Assembly: GCA_029561345.1 (NCBI GenBank)
Contig: JAKQJC010000057.1
Location: forward strand, 1 to 64,000
DNA from: Chloroflexota bacterium
GTDB lineage: Bacteria; Chloroflexota; Anaerolineae; Anaerolineales; Anaerolineaceae
Reading direction: 5' to 3'
DNA length: 64,000 nt
How positions within the stretch are numbered: position 1 is the stretch's first letter; every line of letters begins with the position of its first letter. Positions 9,060-14,893 of this stretch are shown piece after piece. The notes below the pieces were generated by a model that was not told where the DNA came from, did no database searches, and was given only the letters and a program-made list of their open reading frames with translations. The position numbers and the translations under genes are program-made.

Positions 9060-9797
9060 TTAGTGCAGGGTTTGCGGGCGGCGAATGACCATGACCACCT
9101 TGCCATGAATTTCCACCGTGGAGGGATCGTCAATGATGATGGGATCCATGGTGCTGTTGGCCGGCTGCAAACGCACATGCCCGGCTTTGTGCTTTTGGGC
9201 ATGCTGGCAGGGTTCATGGAAGTAGTACTTCAGCGTGGTTTCCTCGCGATCGGTCAGCCATACCGCCACCATTTCACCGTTATGCGCTTCGCGCGTGGTA
9301 CGCATGATGACAATATCGCCATCATTGATCATGGCGTCAATCATGGAATCGCCTTTGACGCTCAACGCGTACAGGTTTTCAGGTTTTTCATAGGACGGCA
9401 GCATGCTGCGGGCAATATCAATGCCGTTGGTTTCCATATCCACTTCCTGAAGTGGAATGGAGGGCACATTGATGGGCTGACCAGCCACGATATTCCCCAG
9501 ATGGGGCAAGCGGATCAGGTTTTCAGCTGCATCCACCACAGCCTGCGCGCTTTCCTTCAGCTTGTTCTCCAGAGATTTAATCACCCGGATTCCGCGTGAA
9601 ATGTGGTTTTCGCGCACAATATAGCCCATTTCCTCCAGCTGCTCCAGGTAATAATTCACTACCGAAGTGGAAGAGATATTCGTGCTGTCGCAGATTTCGC
9701 GGATGGATGGCGGATAGCCGAATTCTTTTTGATAGGATTCCAGGTAACTCAGGATCCTTTTATGCCGCTCACCAAGACCTTCTTTTTTGCGTCCCAT
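9060..9797 (-). CDS. lexA: LexA repressor
   Basis: The SOS-response repressor and self-cleaving protease. The open frame extends further upstream, but MGRKKEGLG at 9797 is the natural start and gives 245 residues. A winged helix-turn-helix occupies about 1-75 (PPSIREIC...STSVVNYYLEQLE). The autocleavage site is Ala105-Gly106 (VAGQP), and the Ser/Lys dyad is Ser151 (KGDSMID) and Lys190 (TTLKYY). It is slightly longer than E. coli LexA, with an insert between the HTH and the cleavage site and a further one near the C-terminus (HAQKHKAGH region). The longer upstream reading would translate through the promoter and SOS box, so it is rejected. It is autoregulated through the box at 9896-9909. Confidence 0.95.
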   Translation of the reverse strand: MGRKKEGLGERHKRILSYLESYQKEFGYPPSIREICDSTNISSTSVVNYYLEQLEEMGYIVRENHISRGIRVIKSLENKLKESAQAVVDAAENLIRLPHLGNIVAGQPINVPSIPLQEVDMETNGIDIARSMLPSYEKPENLYALSVKGDSMIDAMINDGDIVIMRTTREAHNGEMVAVWLTDREETTLKYYFHEPCQHAQKHKAGHVRLQPANSTMDPIIIDDPSTVEIHGKVVMVIRRPQTLH

Positions 9798-9887
9798 GTT
9801 TATTCTCGCTTTCTTGAACCCCTGGTTGGGGAAGGGGGCAACCAGCAGGTACAATGGGTTGGTAAATCGCTCATTTGTGCTAGCCTT

Positions 9888-9916
9888 ATAATACACGAAC
9901 ATTCGTTCTGTGTCAA
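9888..9916 (-). promoter_or_regulatory. lexA promoter with an SOS (LexA) box in the spacer
   Basis: On the minus strand TTGACA (9916-9911), a 17-base spacer and TATTAT (9893-9888) form a strong promoter. The spacer contains CGAAC-ATTC-GTTCT (9896-9909), matching the Gram-positive type SOS box GAAC-N4-GTTC, so bound LexA would block RNA polymerase. The leader to the ATG at 9797 is about 85 bases. Confidence 0.85.
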
Positions 9917-10021
9917 GTGGTAAACCGGACATTTTTTCTAAGAATCACCCGATTTCACCCCTTAACCTTGCAGGCACCTTACAATATCCAGTTAAAATGC
10001 GGCAAATGCCAAATTCTCCCC

Positions 10022-10071
10022 TTGACATTTTGTATACTAACTAGTATAACTATACTGGTTAGTATACAAAA
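10022..10071 (+). promoter_or_regulatory. Promoter with two tandem palindromic operators
   Basis: TTGACA (10022-10027), a 17-base spacer and TATAAC (10045-10050) form the promoter. Two identical dyads TATACT-N4-AGTATA lie at 10033-10048 and 10051-10066, 18 bp apart centre to centre. Together they build a 44-bp near-perfect palindrome (10028-10071, one mismatch per arm) that covers the spacer, the -10 box and the start point. This is the layout of a tightly repressed promoter; the regulator is not encoded next to it. Confidence 0.8.
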
Positions 10072-10092
10072 CCAAATTCAAGGAGCAATAAA

Positions 10093-10467
10093 ATGTCCAC
10101 TCAACTGATTTTTGCCATTATTGCCATTGTCTCTGCCCTGGTTTTCTACACCATCGGCGTGTGGAGCGAGCGACTGTCTGGAAAACTGAAACTGGCCTTC
10201 CTGATCCTTTTCTGGATTGGCCTGGTCTTTGACACCACTGGCACCACCCTGATGAGCGACATCGCCGGAAAATTCGATTTTGACCTGCACGGCATCACCG
10301 GCGCTCTGGCCATTATTCTGATGCTGGGTCATGCTCTGTGGGCCACCTGGGTGCTGATCAAAAAAGATCAGAAGGCGATCCAGAACTTCCATAAATTCAG
10401 CACCGCCGTCTGGTTGATCTGGCTGGTGCCGTTCATCTCCGGCATGTTTATCGCCATGGCCCGCTAA
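10093..10467 (+). CDS. Small four-helix membrane protein, HsmA family-like
   Basis: 124 residues with four hydrophobic helices (about 5-25, 35-55, 68-88 and 103-122) and a conserved-looking core FDTTGTTLM...LHGITGALAI. Length and sequence resemble the HsmA family (TIGR03987-like) of small membrane proteins; in Clostridioides difficile HsmA is linked to heme sensing and heme stress. Histidines at the HGITG and GHALWAT segments could be heme ligands, which is inference. It has an excellent ribosome binding site (AAGGAG) and a promoter with two palindromic operators, so expression is probably inducible. The next gene, also a small membrane protein, follows after 18 bases. Confidence 0.7.
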   Translation: MSTQLIFAIIAIVSALVFYTIGVWSERLSGKLKLAFLILFWIGLVFDTTGTTLMSDIAGKFDFDLHGITGALAIILMLGHALWATWVLIKKDQKAIQNFHKFSTAVWLIWLVPFISGMFIAMAR

Positions 10468-10485
10468 AGAAAGGAGAATCACGCC

Positions 10486-10959
10486 ATGATACAGAACCAA
10501 TGGTTGCAAAAATTTAATCCATCCGTGTCCAAATACCTTTTGCTAGCCCTCGCCGGTCTGATGTGGTCGACAGTGGGACTGCTGCTTGGCAGCATGGCTT
10601 TCACCTGGCTCACCCAGCCTGTGCCTGATGGCGCCATCATTCTGGCCGGTCTGGGCATGGTTATGGCGCTGGCCGCGAACCGGTTTCAATTTTCCAGCCT
10701 GGCCCGCAAGAACATCAACCGCATCCTGGCCTACCCTTCCAAAGCCTGCCTGTTTGCCTTTCAGGCCTGGAAAGGATACGCCATCATCGCCGTCATGATG
10801 ACCGGCGGCATGTGGCTGCGCAATTCTCTCATTCCCAAACCATACCTGGCGGTGGTATACCTGGCCATTGGCGGCGCCCTGCTGCTTGCCAGCTTCAACT
10901 ATTATGCCCGGCTGGCCACCCAGTTCGCCTCAAAACCAACGGCTGAACCGGCTGGATAA
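10486..10959 (+). CDS. Small four-helix membrane protein of unknown function
   Basis: 157 residues; helices at about 18-38, 45-62, 93-112 and 120-138, with short loops and a basic patch (LARKNINRILAYPSKACLF) between helices two and three. I do not recognise the family. It is preceded by AAAGGAGAA with suitable spacing and lies 18 bases after the HsmA-like gene, so the two are almost certainly co-transcribed and share the operator-controlled promoter. A partner role in the same stress or sensing function is a guess from position only. No terminator is visible immediately after it. Confidence 0.7.
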   Translation: MIQNQWLQKFNPSVSKYLLLALAGLMWSTVGLLLGSMAFTWLTQPVPDGAIILAGLGMVMALAANRFQFSSLARKNINRILAYPSKACLFAFQAWKGYAIIAVMMTGGMWLRNSLIPKPYLAVVYLAIGGALLLASFNYYARLATQFASKPTAEPAG

Positions 10960-11050
10960 GCCGCGATGTGAACATAGGTTTCCAGCCCTGTGTTTTATTA
11001 CCATTAAAGGAACTACTCAGAAGGATCACATAATACGTCTGCTGAGGCTT

Positions 11051-11136
11051 CCTCACCCCCAACCCCCGCCCGCCGGCGGGGGCTAAAGATAATTGAGTGC
11101 TGTTTCCGGCTCGCAAAGCGAGCCGGAAACAGCACT
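11051..11136. repeat. REP-like inverted repeats in a 369-base non-coding gap
   Basis: The gap 10960-11328 holds no gene I can support. It contains a C-rich phrase (CCTCACCCCCAACCCCCG) that folds on itself (CCCCCGCC with GGCGGGGG), then a perfect 19-bp stem with a three-base AAA loop: arms at 11096-11114 and 11118-11136. No T-run follows, so it is not a standard terminator. It looks like an extragenic palindromic repeat. The rest of the gap (11137-11328) holds only a TATAAT at 11285-11290 that may serve xpt. Confidence 0.55.
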
Positions 11137-11328
11137 TACGGTTAAACGCTTCGTTGCAAAATACGCGTTAACCCAGAAAAACATTCACGGAACGGCCGTT
11201 ATAGTTGGCCTTATGAGCCATGCCTGAGCAGTTACCCATTAAGATTTTCTCTTCACTCAGACAAACCTGGAACCCTGTCCGTGTTATAATTTAGAGGTTC
11301 AATCTTACTCTACTGGGATGGTGTTATT

Positions 11329-11898
11329 ATGGATCTGCTCAAAAAGCGTATTCAAGAAGAAGGTAAAAACCTCGGCAACGGCATTTTGAAAGTGGACGGG
11401 TTTATCAATCACCAGGTGGACCCCATGCTGATGGATGCCTGCGGGCGGGCCTTTGCCAGCCAATTCAAAGGCATTGGCGCGACCAAAATCCTCACAGCTG
11501 AAATCTCGGGCATTGCCCCAGCCCTGATGGCTGGTCTGCATCTCCAACTCCCTGTTGTCTATGCCCGCAAGCACAAACCCATCACCATGCCCGGTCAGGT
11601 TTTTCTCACCGTGGCGCCCTCTCATACCAAGGGCCGCATGGTTGAATTGATCGTTTCTCCCGAATACCTGGCTGCCGGTGAAAAGGTTCTCATCATTGAC
11701 GACTTCCTCGCCTCTGGCGAAACCATCGCCGCCCTGGTGCGCCTGGCTCAGGTGGCTGGCGCGGAAGTGGTGGGCATTGGCGCTCTGGTTGAGAAAGATT
11801 TCGAAGGCGGTCGCAAAATACTGGAAAAATTAGGCGTTCCGGTGGTCTCCCTGGTCAGCATTGCCTCGATGGATGACGGAAAGATCGTTTTCCTATAA
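11329..11898 (+). CDS. xpt: Xanthine phosphoribosyltransferase
   Basis: 189 residues, the usual length of Xpt. It converts xanthine and PRPP to XMP in purine salvage in the cytoplasm. The PRPP-binding motif VLIIDDFLASGET lies at residues 120-132, and the N-terminal segment LKKRIQEEG...DGFINHQVDP is typical of the family. No purine riboswitch fold was found upstream. A TATAAT at 11285-11290 may be its -10 box, without a good -35. It heads an operon of five overlapping genes; the next frame begins inside its last codons. That placement is odd, because the rest of the operon concerns acyl/lipoyl chemistry. Confidence 0.93.
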   Translation: MDLLKKRIQEEGKNLGNGILKVDGFINHQVDPMLMDACGRAFASQFKGIGATKILTAEISGIAPALMAGLHLQLPVVYARKHKPITMPGQVFLTVAPSHTKGRMVELIVSPEYLAAGEKVLIIDDFLASGETIAALVRLAQVAGAEVVGIGALVEKDFEGGRKILEKLGVPVVSLVSIASMDDGKIVFL

Positions 11899-12262
11899 AT
11901 CTGTTTTGTTCAGCCTGGCGCGCAGCCCGCTGCTGCGCCCGCTGGTTGGGTTTGTGTTTGCCATGATTCCATTTGCCCTGCCGGTGGAACGGCTGGTTGA
12001 AACGCCGCATTGGCTGGCGTTTTTCCATCCGCGTCCATCTTATCCCTTGCACATCCTGCTGGTGCCCAAACGCGCCGTTGCCAGTCTGAAAGACCTGCGC
12101 CCTGAAGATGCGCCCCTGCTCGGCGAAATGGTGGACGTGGTGCAGCAGCTGGTGGCGCGTTTCAACCTTGAAACGCGCGGATACCGCCTCATCACCAACG
12201 GCGGCCCCAACCAGGATATCCCCCAACTCCACTGGCATCTGATCAGCGAGGTGAAACCATGA
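11873..12262 (+). CDS. HIT-domain-like protein with a modified histidine triad
   Basis: About 129 residues from ATG 11873 (a TTG at 11861 is also in frame); it overlaps xpt by 26 bases. The fold resembles HIT/HINT nucleotide-binding hydrolases: HILLVPKRAVASLKDL early and a C-terminal triad. The triad reads Gln118-Leu-His120-Trp-His122 instead of His-x-His-x-His, so the first His is replaced by Gln while the central His, the nucleophile in HINT proteins, is kept. An unusual hydrophobic N-terminus (about residues 10-37) could contact the membrane. Likely substrates would be nucleoside phosphoramidates or acyl-adenylates by analogy. The stop overlaps the next start as ATGA. Confidence 0.72.
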   Translation: MTERSFSYKSVLFSLARSPLLRPLVGFVFAMIPFALPVERLVETPHWLAFFHPRPSYPLHILLVPKRAVASLKDLRPEDAPLLGEMVDVVQQLVARFNLETRGYRLITNGGPNQDIPQLHWHLISEVKP

Positions 12263-13281
12263 TCAGCATGCTCGATGGCCTCAACCAGGCCCTGCACCAT
12301 GCCATGCAAACCGATGAGCGCGTGGTGCTGATGGGGGAAGATATTCTCGATCCCTATGGCGGCGCCTTCAAGGTCACCCGCGGCCTCTCCAGCGCTTTTC
12401 CCACCCGCGTGCTCGCCAGCCCCATCGCAGAAGGCGGGCTGGTGGGTGTGGCCGCGGGCATGGCACTGCGCGGCCTGCGGCCCGTGGTCGAAATCATGTT
12501 CGGCGATTTCCTGACCCTCACCGCCGATCAGCTGGTCAACCATGCTGCCCGCTTCCGTCAGATGTATCACGGCCAGGTGCAGGTTCCCATGGTGGTGCGC
12601 ACGCCCATGGGCGGCAGGCGCGGATACGGTCCCACCCACAGCCAGACCCTTGAAAAGCATTTCATCGGCGTGGCCGGGCTGGAAGTGCTGGCTCCGGCCT
12701 GTCTTCCCGGTCCGGGCGGCCCCCCCTTGCTGGAACACGCCATTCTGACGGCCGAAAATCCGGTTCTCTTCATCGAAAACAAGCTTCAATATCTGTTGAA
12801 AATTCCTGATGAAGCGGCCCTGGCCGATTTCGAACTGATTTCATCTCCAGAGTCTGCCCCCTGCATGCGTCTCAGCGTGCGCGGCGCGCCGTCCCCCACC
12901 CTGACCCTGGCGGCCTATGGGTACATGGCCGAACTGGCCCGGCAGGCGCTGCTGAAACTGGCTTATGAAGAGGAAATTTTTGCTGAATTGCTGATCTACA
13001 CCCGCCTTTCTCCGGTCGAACCGGCTTTCCTGCTCGAATCCGCAGCCCAGACCGGCCGCCTGCTGACCATTGAGGAAGGCAGCCATACTCTGGGCTGGGG
13101 CGCCGAAATGATCAGCCGCGCTGTGGAAGGCCTGGGTGGGCGTCCTCTGGCTGCTGCCAGGGTGGCGGCCCGCGATTCAGCCGTTCCAGCTTCGCCAGCT
13201 CTCGAAGCCGCGCACCTGCCCGGGCTGGAAGATATCTGCCAGGCGGCCCGCCGCCTGGTGAACACAGGAGAATTACATTGA
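12259..13281 (+). CDS. 2-oxoacid dehydrogenase E1 component, beta subunit-like (no alpha subunit nearby)
   Basis: 340 residues matching the beta chain of thiamine-diphosphate 2-oxoacid dehydrogenases (pyruvate, acetoin or branched-chain types). The pyrimidine-binding half carries SPIAEGG with Glu58, the residue that activates thiamine diphosphate, plus VEIMFGDFLTL and GPTHSQTLE (His127). The transketolase C-terminal half follows from about residue 205. In the canonical complex it pairs with an alpha subunit that binds the diphosphate, and no such gene is in this window. The next gene supplies a lipoyl domain with an E3/E1-binding domain, which is what E1 needs as acceptor. It starts with an ATGA overlap and ends with a TTGA overlap, so translation is coupled on both sides. 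Confidence 0.85.
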   Translation: MISMLDGLNQALHHAMQTDERVVLMGEDILDPYGGAFKVTRGLSSAFPTRVLASPIAEGGLVGVAAGMALRGLRPVVEIMFGDFLTLTADQLVNHAARFRQMYHGQVQVPMVVRTPMGGRRGYGPTHSQTLEKHFIGVAGLEVLAPACLPGPGGPPLLEHAILTAENPVLFIENKLQYLLKIPDEAALADFELISSPESAPCMRLSVRGAPSPTLTLAAYGYMAELARQALLKLAYEEEIFAELLIYTRLSPVEPAFLLESAAQTGRLLTIEEGSHTLGWGAEMISRAVEGLGGRPLAAARVAARDSAVPASPALEAAHLPGLEDICQAARRLVNTGELH

Positions 13282-14408
13282 GCGTTTCACCTTTGCCCAT
13301 CCTCATTCCCCTGTTGAATGCCAACGAATCGGAATGCCTGCTGGCTGCTCTCTATATCAAAGAAGGCCAGGCGGTGCAGGCCGGGCAAATCCTCGCCAGC
13401 CTTGAAAGCACCAAAACCTCCAGCGATCTGCTGGCTGAGCGCAGCGGTTTTATCATCGGCCTGCGCCTGCAGACCGGACAGACCGTGCACACCGGTGACC
13501 TGCTGGGTTACCTGGCTGAGTCGGCCGGCGATGCCCTGCCGGTTTCAGCATCGCCAGCTGCGTCTGCCAATACCTCCCCCATCCTTCCCCCCGGCCTGCG
13601 CATCAGTAAGCCTGCCCTGGCGCTGGCCCAAAGCCAGGGCCTGGATCTGTCATTGCTGCCGCAGGGTCCACTGGTAACAGAAAGACAGGTGGCTTCTTTG
13701 CTTGAAAACTTGCAAAGCCGCGCAGCCCAACCAGATCTCCATTCCGTCATCCTCTACGGCGGCGGCGGCCATGCCAAAGCCCTGATTGACCTGATCAGGG
13801 CGCAGGGAAAATACCGCCTTGCCGGCGTGCTGGATGATCAGATGGCTCCCGGCGATACGGTTCTGGGTGTGCCGGTGCTGGGCGGCGGCGGCATGCTGCC
13901 ATCCCTCTACCGCCAGGGTTTGCGCCTGGCCGTCAATGCCGTTGGCGGCATCGGCAGCATCACCTCGCGCCTGAAAGTCTATGAAAAACTGGCTGCTGCC
14001 GGTTTCACCTGCCCCACCGTTGTTCACCCCACTGCCTGGGTGGAAGCCAGCGCCCATGTGGGCGAGGGCGGTCAAATTTTCGCCCAGGCCTATGTGGGCA
14101 GCGATGCCCGTGTGGCCTATGGGGTCATTATCAATACCGGCGCTGTGGCCTCCCACGATGTGGTTTTGGGTGATTATGTGAATATATCCCCCGGAGCCCT
14201 GCTGGCCGGCATGGTGCAGGTGGGCCCACGCACCCTGGTGGGTATGGGCGTCACCATCAACCTGAATGTGCGTCTGGGCGCCGATGTGCGCATTGGCAAC
14301 GGAGCCACCATCAAATCAGATGTTCCTGATGGCGGCCTGGTGCGCGCTGGCGGAATCTGGCCGGAGCGCCCGGCTGATGAGAGGAGTGCAAGTTCCCATG
14401 TTTCGTAA
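13278..14408 (+). CDS. Fusion: lipoyl domain + peripheral subunit-binding domain + NeuD-type acyltransferase
   Basis: 376 residues in three parts. Residues 5-80 are a biotinyl/lipoyl domain with Lys46 in ESTKT at the hairpin turn where lipoate is attached. Residues about 108-143 (RISKPALALAQSQGLDL...TERQVASLL) look like the peripheral subunit-binding domain of E2 proteins. Residues 156-372 are a NeuD/PglD-like sugar acyltransferase: a Rossmann-like N-half with GGGGHAK (161-167) and a left-handed beta-helix with the likely catalytic His293 in GAVASHD. It replaces the usual E2 catalytic domain with a sugar/amine acyltransferase. TTG at 13278, overlapping the upstream stop and preceded by GGAG, is the start. 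The inferred role is transfer of an acyl group made by E1 from the lipoyl arm to a sugar. Confidence 0.85.
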   Translation: MSVSPLPILIPLLNANESECLLAALYIKEGQAVQAGQILASLESTKTSSDLLAERSGFIIGLRLQTGQTVHTGDLLGYLAESAGDALPVSASPAASANTSPILPPGLRISKPALALAQSQGLDLSLLPQGPLVTERQVASLLENLQSRAAQPDLHSVILYGGGGHAKALIDLIRAQGKYRLAGVLDDQMAPGDTVLGVPVLGGGGMLPSLYRQGLRLAVNAVGGIGSITSRLKVYEKLAAAGFTCPTVVHPTAWVEASAHVGEGGQIFAQAYVGSDARVAYGVIINTGAVASHDVVLGDYVNISPGALLAGMVQVGPRTLVGMGVTINLNVRLGADVRIGNGATIKSDVPDGGLVRAGGIWPERPADERSASSHVS

Positions 14409-14823
14409 ACCACCCAAAGCTCAAAGCGCCCCGGTTGCCCCGGTGGAACGCATCACTTCTGTTCTGGGTTCCGGCATCAGCTGGACCGGCGACCTGCGCG
14501 GCAGCGGCGGCCTGCGCATTGAAGGCGCCTTTGAAGGAGAAATCAACCTGCGCGGCATGGTCGTCATCGGTGAAACCGGCCGCATCACCTGTCAGAACCT
14601 GCAGGCCAACACGGTGATTGTGGCCGGGGCTGTGCGCGGCAACATTCTGGCTGAAAAACTGGAAATTCGCAGCACCGGCCGGGTTTGGGGAGATGTGGTG
14701 GTGGGCGCTTTTGCCACGGAAGAAGGCGCCTTTCTGCGCGGTCAAATTCGCATGGAAGAAAAAATCACCTTTGATGAACCCGAAGCCCCGCCAGCAGCCC
14801 CCGCCGAGCCGCCCGCTGTTTGA
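14398..14823 (+). CDS. Bactofilin (polymer-forming cytoskeletal protein)
   Basis: About 141 residues from ATG 14398 (MFRKPPKAQ), behind a GAGGAG site and overlapping the previous gene by 11 bases; the longer frame upstream is only a continuation inside the fusion gene. The core (about 22-125) is a run of short beta-helix repeats (GDLRGSGGLRIEGAFEGEI, GMVVIGETGRI) flanked by Pro-rich tails, which is diagnostic for bactofilins. These proteins polymerise without nucleotide at the membrane and help place cell-wall or polysaccharide machinery. It is the last gene of the operon, followed directly by a terminator; it may scaffold the acyltransferase system. Confidence 0.9.
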   Translation: MFRKPPKAQSAPVAPVERITSVLGSGISWTGDLRGSGGLRIEGAFEGEINLRGMVVIGETGRITCQNLQANTVIVAGAVRGNILAEKLEIRSTGRVWGDVVVGAFATEEGAFLRGQIRMEEKITFDEPEAPPAAPAEPPAV

Positions 14824-14829
14824 GTCTTA

Positions 14830-14862
14830 CAAAAACCTCCGCAAAATTTGCGGAGGTTTTTG
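14830..14862. terminator. Bidirectional terminator between bactofilin and the cyclase gene
   Basis: Perfect 16-base arms (CAAAAACCTCCGCAAA mirrored) around one central base, giving an A-run and a T-run on either side. It serves both convergent transcripts. Confidence 0.93.
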
Positions 14863-14893
14863 TATCTTGCCAAAAATGCAGCTGTCCTTTTTT

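Noticed and set aside
9798..9932. Longer N-terminus of LexA
   Set aside because: The extension would translate the leader and run through the promoter and SOS box; the HTH domain begins at the chosen start.
11137..11328. Purine riboswitch upstream of xpt
   Set aside because: Looked for because xpt is often controlled this way; the conserved purine aptamer loops and an expression platform are not present.
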